Assembly: GCF_009362735.1 (NCBI RefSeq)
Contig: NZ_WHNP01000032.1
Coordinates: 39,094 to 103,093 of the forward strand
Reading direction: 5' to 3'
DNA length: 64,000 nucleotides
Source: Paraburkholderia franconis
GTDB lineage: Bacteria; Pseudomonadota; Gammaproteobacteria; Burkholderiales; Burkholderiaceae
The notes beneath the pieces were generated by a model. It saw only the letters and a list, made by a program, of their open reading frames with translations. It did no database searches and had not been told where the DNA came from. The first letter of the stretch is position 1; every line of letters starts with the position of its first letter. The translations under genes and the position numbers were made by a program. This document shows, piece by piece, positions 26,245 to 33,679 of this stretch.

Positions 26245-26470
26245 CTCGCGCAGTTAAACGGGAAATAGCAGGCCCTTCGTGTCGCTCATATCGACACAGG
26301 GCCAAACTATGCTGCTCCCCGCAACGGTAGGTGAAGGCATCGCGAAGTCGATGCGGAGCCGTCTCGCTGCATGTGCGTCCAACAGTGGCCCATGCAGATC
26401 ATCCACTGCGCGAAAACGCTCGCGCGGGAAGGAGAGGCGGCGCTTTCATCAGCCCGGATACCGGCCCGAG
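26245..26470 (+). promoter_or_regulatory. Cobalamin riboswitch controlling cobW-cobN-chlI/D
   Basis: A second, divergently oriented riboswitch on the plus strand: AGTTAAACGGGAA (26251-26263), GCTCCCCGCAACGGT (26314-26328), a GCGGAGCCGTC/CCACTG region (26353-26408) and CAGCCCGGATACCGGCC (26450-26466). It lies about 200 bases ahead of cobW. The elements match those of the minus-strand copy closely, suggesting duplication of a leader with the divergent promoter. Confidence 0.9.
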
Positions 26471-26675
26471 AAAACGACGCAATGCTGCGGGGATGCGGTG
26501 CTGCGTTCACGATTCCGCACGCGCCGCGTGCCCGATTCGCGTTTGCCTATTTCGGCCGCGAAGCGTTTGCGGCGCCGTTTTCCGTCCCCGTGCATCACGC
26601 TGACTCGCATCGCTCGCGGCGTTGCGATTTCAAAGTCCAGAGTCGCCCGAAAACAGATCGGGCAACGGAGCCATC

Positions 26676-27791
26676 ATGCAGACACAGATGCGCAAGATTC
26701 CCGTGACGATCGTCACAGGCTTTCTCGGCAGCGGCAAGACGACGTTGATGCGTCACATTCTTCAGCACGCGGGCGGCCTGCGCATCGCGGTCATCGTCAA
26801 CGAGTTCGGCGAGCTCGGCATCGACGGGGAAATCCTCAAGGGTTGCGGCATCGGTTGCGACGAGAACGGCGACGAGACAGAAGGCCAACTGTACGAGCTT
26901 GCCAATGGATGCCTGTGCTGCACCGTGCAGGAAGAGTTCTTTCCCGTGATGGAGCAGCTCGTCGAGCGGCGCGGCCGGATCGATCACGTGCTGATCGAAA
27001 CGTCGGGCCTTGCGTTGCCGAAGCCGCTCGTGCAGGCATTCAACTGGCCGTCGATCAAGAACAGCTTCACCGTCGATGCCGTCGTCACCGTGGTCGACGG
27101 TCCCGCCGTCGCGAGCGGTCAGTTTGCGGACGATCCCGCCGCCGTCGACCGGTTGCGCAAGGCCGATCCCAATCTCGATCACGAATCGCCGCTGCACGAA
27201 TTGTTCGAAGACCAGCTGTCGGCGGCCGATCTCGTGATCCTCAACAAGACCGATCTGCTCGACGAAGCGCAGCAGGCCGCCGTCGAATCGACGCTGCGCG
27301 AAGAGATACCGCCTCAGGTGAAAGTGGTGCGCGCACACATGGGACAGCTCGATCTTCACGCGCTGCTCGGGCTCGAATCCGCATCGGAAGAAACGATTCA
27401 TCTGCGGCACGATCATCACGGTTCCGCCGACGATCCCGATCACGATCACCATCACGACGAGTTCGATTCCGTCGTCGTGACGGCGCAGGCGCCGTCGCGC
27501 GACACGATGATCGCGGCGCTCAGGCAGGTGGTCGAAGGACACACGATCTATCGCGTGAAGGGTTTTGCGGCCTTGCCGGGCGCGGCGATGCGTCTCGTCA
27601 TTCAAGGCGTGGGGCGGCGCTTCGACAGCTATTTCGACCGGCGCTGGCAGGCGGGCGAAATCGACGCTTCTCGTGGCTCTGCGCTCAGCCGCTTCGTGCT
27701 GATCGGCGCAGATCTCGATCAACGGGCGCTGCAGCGCGCGCTCGACGAAGCGTTGAACGACGTCGCGAACGCACAAGCGCAACAGGCCTGA
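26676..27791 (+). CDS. cobW: CobW-family GTPase metallochaperone
   Basis: A 371-residue G3E GTPase. The P-loop is GFLGSGKTTLMRHI, the CXCC metal motif is NGCLCC, the ESTG-like switch is IETSGLALP and NKTD is the guanine-binding site. A histidine/aspartate-rich stretch at about residues 244-268 (DHHGSADDPDHDHHHDEFD) precedes the C-terminal CobW_C domain and probably binds metal. CobW is thought to deliver cobalt to the CobN chelatase, encoded 10 bases downstream. ATG 26676 has GGAG upstream. Confidence 0.92.
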   Translation: MQTQMRKIPVTIVTGFLGSGKTTLMRHILQHAGGLRIAVIVNEFGELGIDGEILKGCGIGCDENGDETEGQLYELANGCLCCTVQEEFFPVMEQLVERRGRIDHVLIETSGLALPKPLVQAFNWPSIKNSFTVDAVVTVVDGPAVASGQFADDPAAVDRLRKADPNLDHESPLHELFEDQLSAADLVILNKTDLLDEAQQAAVESTLREEIPPQVKVVRAHMGQLDLHALLGLESASEETIHLRHDHHGSADDPDHDHHHDEFDSVVVTAQAPSRDTMIAALRQVVEGHTIYRVKGFAALPGAAMRLVIQGVGRRFDSYFDRRWQAGEIDASRGSALSRFVLIGADLDQRALQRALDEALNDVANAQAQQA

Positions 27792-27801
27792 AGGCGGCGC
27801 G

Positions 27802-30800
27802 ATGCATCTGCTGCGCACCGTTCCCGGCGGTTTCGTCGACGATACGAAGGGCGTCATCCGTATCGACCAGAAGCCCGCGGATATCGTGATCCTCAGTTCC
27901 GCGGACACGACGCTGTCGCTGCTCGCGAGCGTCGTGCCGCGGCTTGGCGAAGGCTTTCCGAGCGTGCGGCTCGCGAATGTCACGTATCTGCGGCAGCCCG
28001 CTTCCGTCGATTTCTATATCGACGATGTGTTGCAGCACGCGCGCGTCGTCGTCGTCGATCATCTGGGCGGCGAGTCGTACTGGCCGTATGGGATCGAGCA
28101 GGTCGTCGCGCTCGCGCAGCGCAACAGGCAGACGCTCGCGATGTTTTCCGGCGACTTGCAGGAAGACCCGAATCTGCTCGCGCGCAGCACGGCGGATGCG
28201 GATCTGTGTCATCAGTTGTGGCGCTATCTGCGCGAAGGCGGCGCGCGCAATGCCGAGTCGTTCATGCGCTGCATCGCGTGGCGCGCGCTCGGCTGGGGCG
28301 ACGAGCCTGCACCGCCGGGCCCGTTGCCCGCGGCCGCGCTCTATCACCCCGCGCGCGACGCCGCGACCATCGAAGACTGGCAGGCGCGCTGGACCCAGGG
28401 CGCGCCTGTCGTCGCGGTCCTGTTCTACAAGGCGCATTTGCAGGCGGCGAACACGGCCGTGTTCGATGCGCTGATCGATGCGCTCGAAGCGCGTGGCATG
28501 AATCCGTTGCCCGTGGCGATCACGTCGCTGAAGGATGCAATCAGCCGCGACGTCGTGCAACGACTCGCCGCGCAGCAGGACATCACGCTCGTGCTGAATA
28601 CGACGGCGTTTGCCGCTTCCGCGATCGACGATACCGAGCCGCTCGCGCTGGCGGGCGACGCGCCCGTGATGCAGGTGATCCTGAGCGGCGGCAACCGCGA
28701 AGACTGGGTGAACGACAATCACGGCCTCAACTCGCGCGATATCGCGATGCACGTCGCGCTGCCCGAAGTGGATGGCCGCATCATCACGCGCGCGATCAGC
28801 TTCAAGGGCCTTGCGTATCGCTGTCCGCATACGCAAGTGGACGTGGTTCGCTATCAGCCGGATCACGAGCGCGTTGCGTTCGTCGCCGAATTGAGCGAGC
28901 GCTGGTGCAAGCTGCGCCGCACGCCCAACGCCGACAAAAGGCTCGCGCTGATACTCGCGAACTATCCGATGAGCGAGGGGCGCATCGGCAATGGCGTGGG
29001 ACTCGATACGCCTGCGTCAGTCGTCAACATCCTGAAGATGCTGCGCGACGAGGGCTATCGCATCGACGATTTGCCTATGAACGGCGACGCGTTGATGGAC
29101 ACGCTGACGCAAGGCGTAACGAACGATCCCGTCGTGCGCGATCTGCGGCCCGCGCTGCAAAGCCTCGCGCTCAGCGATTACATCACGTACTTCACGCGCC
29201 TGCCTCAATCGCTGCGCAATGCGCTGAACGCGAAGTGGGGCCCGCCCGAACACGATCCGACCTTGCGGCGTGGACGCTTCACGATTGCGGGTTGGCGCTG
29301 CGGGCATGTGTTCATCGGCATCCAGCCGCCGCGCTCGCGCGAGCAGAACGACTACGCGAGCTATCACGATGCCGAGCTCGTGCCGCCGCATGCCTATCTC
29401 GCGTTCTATTTCTGGCTGCGTCATCAGTTCGGTATCGATGCTGTCGTGCATGTCGGCAAGCATGGCAATCTCGAATGGCTGCCGGGCAAGAGCGTCGCGC
29501 TGAGCGATGCGTGCTGGCCCGATGCGATTCTCGGGCCGTTGCCGCATCTGTATCCGTTCATCGTCAACGATCCCGGCGAAGGCAGCCAGGCGAAGCGCCG
29601 CGCGCAGGCCGTGATCGTCGATCATCTGATGCCGCCTCTCACGCGCGCCGAAAACTACGGGCCGCTGCAAGACCTCGAGCGCCAGGTCGACGAATACTAT
29701 GACGCGCTGATGGTCGATCCGCGTCGCGCGAAGCTGTTGCGCAAGACCATTCTCGACACGATCGTCACGCATCGGCTGCATGAAGAGCTGAGCCTCGACG
29801 CGCCGAACGATGCGAACGCGGAAGACGCATTGCTCACGCGTGTCGATGCATGGCTGTGCGAGCTGAAGGAAGCGCAGATACGCGACGGCTTGCATACGTT
29901 CGGCGAGTCGCCTCAGGACGTGCAGCGGCGCGATACGTTGCTTGCGCTCGGACGCTTTCCCGTCGGCGACGGACAGGGCGCGAAGGCGGGGCTCATCGAT
30001 GCGCTCGCTCGCGATCTGCACGTCGATCGCATGTTCGATCCGCTGTCGGCGGACTGGTCGGCCGCGTGGGAGGGGCCGCGTCCTGCGCTGCTGGAACAGG
30101 TCAGCGATGCGCCATGGCGCCACAACGGCGACACGCGCGAACGACTCGAACTGCTCGCGTCGTGTTTGCTCGACGATATGTGCGGACTGCCTTGCGATTC
30201 GCGCACTCAACTCGATGCCGATGCATTGCCGCACGCGGCTCGCGTGCTGGGACGCTTGCGCGACGACATCCTGCCGCGTCTCGACGCATGCGGCGCGCAC
30301 GAACTGATGCATCTGAAGCGCGGGCTCGAAGGGCGTTTCGTGCCGCCCGGCCCGAGCGGCTCGCCGTCGCGCGGACGGCCGGATGTGCTGCCGACGGGCC
30401 GCAACTTTTATTCCGTCGACACGCGCGCGATTCCGACGCAAGCCGCGTGGTCGCTGGGACTGAAGTCGGCGCAGACGCTGATCGAGCGTCACTTGCAGGA
30501 GCACGGCGACTATCCGGGCGCAATCGGCCTGTCCGTGTGGGGCACGGCGACGATGCGCACGGGCGGCGACGATATCGCGCAAGCGCTCGCGCTGCTCGGC
30601 GTGCGGCCGAAGTGGGCGCCGGGCAGTCATCGTGTGACCGACTTCGAGATCATGCCGATCGCCGCGTTCGATCGTCCACGCATCGATGTGACGTTGCGCG
30701 TGTCGGGTTTCTTTCGCGATGCGTTCGCGAACGTGATGCATCTGTTCGATGCAGCCGTGCAGGCTGTCGCCGAGCTCGACGAGCCCGAGGACATCAATCC

Positions 30801-31605
30801 CATTCGCGCGCGCGTGATGCGCGAGCGCGATGCTTGGATCGCGCGCGGCGTCGCGCCCGACGAAGCACGCAGGCGCGCGGGCTTTCGCGTGTTCAGCGCG
30901 CGGCCCGGCGCGTATGGCGCGGGCCTGCAGGAGATCATCGACACGCAACGATGGCAGACGGACGCCGATCTCGCGAATGCATATCTGTCGTGGGGCGGCT
31001 ACGCGTACACGCAGAAGAGCGCGGGCGAAGAAGCGCGGCACGCATTCGGCACGCGGCTCGCCGCAATGGATGTCGTGTTGCAGAATCAGGACAACCGCGA
31101 GCACGACGTGCTCGATTCGAACGACTACTACCAGTTCCAGGGCGGCATGACGGCGGCCGTGCGGCATTTTGCGGGCAATCAGCCGCACGTCTATCACGCG
31201 GATCACAGCAACCCTGATGCGCCTCGCGTTCGCACGCTGCATGAAGAGATCGCGCGTGTGATCCGTTCGCGTGTGGTGAATCCGAAGTGGCTCGACGGCG
31301 TGAAGCGTCACGGCTACAAGGGCGCGGCCGAAATCGCCGCGACGGTGGATTATCTCTACGGCTACGATGCGACGGCGCGCGTGGTCGCCGATCATCAATA
31401 TGCGCTCGTCGCCGATGCGTATCTGAACGACGCCGATACCCGCGAGTTCATGCGCCGGCACAATCCGCATGCGCTGCATGCCGTCTGCGAGCGGCTCGTC
31501 GAAGCGATGCAGCGTGGACTCTGGCAGCAACCCGGCGGCTATCGCGCGCAAATCGAACAACATCTGCTGGATAGCGAACAGCATATCGAAGGATCACGAT
31601 CATGA
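27802..31605 (+). CDS. cobN: Cobaltochelatase large subunit CobN
   Basis: A 1267-residue CobN/BchH-family subunit that binds hydrogenobyrinic acid a,c-diamide and inserts cobalt(II) with ATP. The family segments HVGKHGNLEWLPGK (residues ~550), FIVNDPGEGSQAKRRAQAVIVDHLMPPLT and the C-terminal DSNDYYQFQGGMTAAVRHF are clear. Length is typical for CobN. It starts 10 bases after cobW and overlaps the ChlI-like gene by 4 bases. The AAA+ partners here are of the ChlI/ChlD kind, not CobS/CobT. Confidence 0.95.
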   Translation: MHLLRTVPGGFVDDTKGVIRIDQKPADIVILSSADTTLSLLASVVPRLGEGFPSVRLANVTYLRQPASVDFYIDDVLQHARVVVVDHLGGESYWPYGIEQVVALAQRNRQTLAMFSGDLQEDPNLLARSTADADLCHQLWRYLREGGARNAESFMRCIAWRALGWGDEPAPPGPLPAAALYHPARDAATIEDWQARWTQGAPVVAVLFYKAHLQAANTAVFDALIDALEARGMNPLPVAITSLKDAISRDVVQRLAAQQDITLVLNTTAFAASAIDDTEPLALAGDAPVMQVILSGGNREDWVNDNHGLNSRDIAMHVALPEVDGRIITRAISFKGLAYRCPHTQVDVVRYQPDHERVAFVAELSERWCKLRRTPNADKRLALILANYPMSEGRIGNGVGLDTPASVVNILKMLRDEGYRIDDLPMNGDALMDTLTQGVTNDPVVRDLRPALQSLALSDYITYFTRLPQSLRNALNAKWGPPEHDPTLRRGRFTIAGWRCGHVFIGIQPPRSREQNDYASYHDAELVPPHAYLAFYFWLRHQFGIDAVVHVGKHGNLEWLPGKSVALSDACWPDAILGPLPHLYPFIVNDPGEGSQAKRRAQAVIVDHLMPPLTRAENYGPLQDLERQVDEYYDALMVDPRRAKLLRKTILDTIVTHRLHEELSLDAPNDANAEDALLTRVDAWLCELKEAQIRDGLHTFGESPQDVQRRDTLLALGRFPVGDGQGAKAGLIDALARDLHVDRMFDPLSADWSAAWEGPRPALLEQVSDAPWRHNGDTRERLELLASCLLDDMCGLPCDSRTQLDADALPHAARVLGRLRDDILPRLDACGAHELMHLKRGLEGRFVPPGPSGSPSRGRPDVLPTGRNFYSVDTRAIPTQAAWSLGLKSAQTLIERHLQEHGDYPGAIGLSVWGTATMRTGGDDIAQALALLGVRPKWAPGSHRVTDFEIMPIAAFDRPRIDVTLRVSGFFRDAFANVMHLFDAAVQAVAELDEPEDINPIRARVMRERDAWIARGVAPDEARRRAGFRVFSARPGAYGAGLQEIIDTQRWQTDADLANAYLSWGGYAYTQKSAGEEARHAFGTRLAAMDVVLQNQDNREHDVLDSNDYYQFQGGMTAAVRHFAGNQPHVYHADHSNPDAPRVRTLHEEIARVIRSRVVNPKWLDGVKRHGYKGAAEIAATVDYLYGYDATARVVADHQYALVADAYLNDADTREFMRRHNPHALHAVCERLVEAMQRGLWQQPGGYRAQIEQHLLDSEQHIEGSRS

Positions 31606-32633
31606 GCGAGACCCGTGCGACGCCTGCCGTGTTTCCGTTTTCCGCGTTGATCGGCCAGGCGCCGTTGCGACAGGCCTTGTTGCTCGCCGCCGTCGATCCG
31701 GGCATCGGCGGCGTGCTGGTCAGCGGGCCGCGCGGCACGGCCAAATCGACGGCGGCGCGCGCGCTCGCCGAACTGCTGCCCGAAGGCCGCTTCGTGACGC
31801 TGCCGCTCGGCGCAAGCGAGGACAGGCTGATCGGCACGCTCGATATCGAAGCGGCGCTGCGCGATGCTTCTGTCCGCTTTTCGCCGGGGCTGCTCGCCAG
31901 TGCGCATCGCGGCGTGCTGTATGTCGATGAAGTGAATCTGCTGCCGGATGCGCTCGTCGATGCGCTGCTCGATGCGGCGTCGAGCGGCGTAAACACGGTC
32001 GAACGCGATGGCGTTTCGCACACGCATGATGCGAGCTTCGTGCTGATCGGCACGATGAATCCGGAAGAAGGCGAGCTGCGTCCGCAATTGACGGATCGCT
32101 TCGGCTTGATGGTCGAACTGGAGAACTGTTACGAGCCGCAGACGCGCCAGGACATCGTCAAGGCGCGGCTTGCGTTCGATCTCGATCCTTTCCATTTTCG
32201 TGCGGCTTATGTCGAGCAGCAGCAAGCGCTCGTCGCGCGCATAAGCGATGCGCGCGCGGCTTTGTCGCGCCTGTCGTTTGACGATACCGTGCATGCGCAT
32301 GTCAGCGCGTTGTGCATCGCTGCGGGCGTCGATGGATTGCGCGCGGATCTCGTGATGCTGCGCGCAGCGCGTGCGCTGGCTGCATTCGAAGGCGCGGGTG
32401 ACGTGACGCTCGAACATGTCGATCGCGTCGCGGAATCGGTGTTGCTGCATCGACGGCGCCTGCATGACGATGAGACCGGGCAGCATCAGGAGGCCGCGCC
32501 TTCCGATCGACAGCCTTCTTCAACCGATAGCGCGACTACATCCGCCGAAAGCGACTACGGCTATCTTCCACCCGAACGCACGGGCATCACGCACGTCAAG
32601 CAGGTCATTCCACTCCCGGTAAAAAAACGCTGA
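31602..32633 (+). CDS. ChlI-like AAA+ chelatase subunit (zero-frame product)
   Basis: A 343-residue AAA+ ATPase of the magnesium/cobalt chelatase I type: Walker A GPRGTAKSTAARAL near residue 44, Walker B GVLYVDEVNLLPD near residue 107, sensor/arginine segments GTMNPEEGELRPQLTDRFG. It powers cobalt insertion by CobN. The last 40 residues are a proline/charged linker ending LPVKKR, and the stop TGA at 32631 lies four bases after a run of seven A. The same gene may also give a 568-residue ChlD-type protein by -1 frameshift into the von Willebrand ORF, so this ORF would be both the small subunit and the N-terminal half of the medium subunit. Confidence 0.9.
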   Translation: MSETRATPAVFPFSALIGQAPLRQALLLAAVDPGIGGVLVSGPRGTAKSTAARALAELLPEGRFVTLPLGASEDRLIGTLDIEAALRDASVRFSPGLLASAHRGVLYVDEVNLLPDALVDALLDAASSGVNTVERDGVSHTHDASFVLIGTMNPEEGELRPQLTDRFGLMVELENCYEPQTRQDIVKARLAFDLDPFHFRAAYVEQQQALVARISDARAALSRLSFDDTVHAHVSALCIAAGVDGLRADLVMLRAARALAAFEGAGDVTLEHVDRVAESVLLHRRRLHDDETGQHQEAAPSDRQPSSTDSATTSAESDYGYLPPERTGITHVKQVIPLPVKKR

Positions 32634-32684
32634 GCCATCGGAAGGGCGCGGCCGCGCGCGCAATGCGCAGCGGTTTTCGATGGC
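32619..32684 (+). promoter_or_regulatory. Putative programmed -1 ribosomal frameshift signal
   Basis: The zero frame reads GTA AAA AAA CGC TGA. After a -1 slip on the A7 run (32621-32627) the ribosome would read AAA AAA ACG CTG AGC and stay open to 33307. Starting directly after the stop, 32634-32644 pairs with 32674-32684 (GCCATCGGAAG with TTTTCGATGGC, 11 pairs including two G-U). The enclosed GC-rich loop can fold further (GCGC-AAT-GCGC). The 6-base spacing from slippery run to stem is typical of frameshift stimulators. Confidence 0.75.
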
Positions 32685-33307
32685 GGCAAGGCGCGGGCGA
32701 TGCGTCGCGCGGCGGCTCGGCCGGCGCGCGCATCGCGTGGCCGCGCACGCTTGCCGCGAAGCGCAATCAACGTTTGCATGTGGATCATCTGCGCTTTGTT
32801 CATGAAGCGGCACGTGGCGGCACGTTGCATTGCTTCTTGCTCGATTGCTCCGGCTCGATGCTCTCGGGGCAAAGACTTGCGCTTGCCAAGGGGCTGCTCG
32901 TCGCGCTGTTCGATCAGGCGCGCGCCGAGCGGTTCGAGGCGGCGCTCGTGTGTTTCGGTGGGCAACGTGCCGACGTGCGCTTTCGTCCCGCCGTGCCGCG
33001 CTGGTGGAACGAGCGGTGGCTGTCGCCGATCGGCGGCGGTGGCGGCACGCCTTTGACGCTCGGCACCGAAACGGCGGCGCAGGTGCTCGAACGCACGGCG
33101 CGCCGCAAGCCCGGCCAGCAGCGCTGGCTGTGGATTCTCACGGACGGCCGCAGCAGCGGTGCGCCCGCGCGGCCCGTTGCCGCGGATCATGTCGTCTTCG
33201 TCGACTTCGAGCGCGACGAGACGGTGCGGCTCGGTCGCTGCGCGCAACTCGCGCAAGCATGGGGCGGTGAATACGTGCGCCCTGACGCGTTGATTGCGCC
33301 AACGTAA
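32663..33307 (+). CDS. ChlD-like von Willebrand factor A chelatase half
   Basis: A von Willebrand A domain protein with the metal-ion-dependent adhesion motif DCSGSML and downstream THR/DGR segments (LTDGRSSG). In ChlD/CobT-type subunits this domain contacts the large chelatase subunit. The first in-frame ATG (32663) has no ribosome site and lies in the loop of the hairpin described above. The frame is open back to 32531 with coding-like GC-rich third positions from about 32627 onward. Frameshifting from the ChlI-like ORF would give a 568-residue AAA+-linker-VWA protein of ChlD form. An independent start cannot be excluded. Confidence 0.8.
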   Translation: MRSGFRWRQGAGDASRGGSAGARIAWPRTLAAKRNQRLHVDHLRFVHEAARGGTLHCFLLDCSGSMLSGQRLALAKGLLVALFDQARAERFEAALVCFGGQRADVRFRPAVPRWWNERWLSPIGGGGGTPLTLGTETAAQVLERTARRKPGQQRWLWILTDGRSSGAPARPVAADHVVFVDFERDETVRLGRCAQLAQAWGGEYVRPDALIAPT

Positions 33308-33679
33308 TCGCGTTCGCAGCACTGCCGCGATCGCAAGGTTCTGCGAGGCATTCTGGCTCGCGGCCCACATCGGTTCGAGATATCCCCATCGCCTTTTCGA
33401 GTCTTTTTCGAAGACATATGTAGGGATGCTTCGAACTATAAGCGGCAAAAATCTAAATAAGACTGCTCCTATTCAGCACTTCTGGCGTTTCGCCTAACTT
33501 GCCGACGCTGCTAACCCGTCGATTGGATGTGGATTGTCTGCGACGTGCGAAAGAAGTTGGCGTGCAGACGGCGCCTTTTTCCGCACTCGAAGCGCCACCA
33601 CAAAGCGGAAGCCTTTCCGATAGCTGAGCCGATCGCTGGACTGAAGCTGATCATTTACTTAAAAAAGTTAGGATGACAA
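33308..33679. other. Intergenic region before adhesin, regulatory content likely
   Basis: About 370 AT-richer bases between the chelatase gene and the autotransporter. Two TTCGAA palindromes (about 33411 and 33429) and an A/T-rich tract ATAAGCGGCAAAAATCTAAA follow. The leader ends with AGGATG near the adhesin start. Promoter position is not certain. Confidence 0.4.

Noticed and set aside
29017..31584. 855-codon minus-strand frame opposite cobN
   Set aside because: It is the antisense shadow of a clear CobN gene in GC-rich DNA; Arg/Ala/His-rich with no domain.
31602..33307. Frameshift in chlI/chlD as a pseudogene or sequencing error
   Set aside because: The A7 run, close stop, spaced stem and intact motifs in both halves fit programmed slippage better; a homopolymer error still has to be excluded experimentally.
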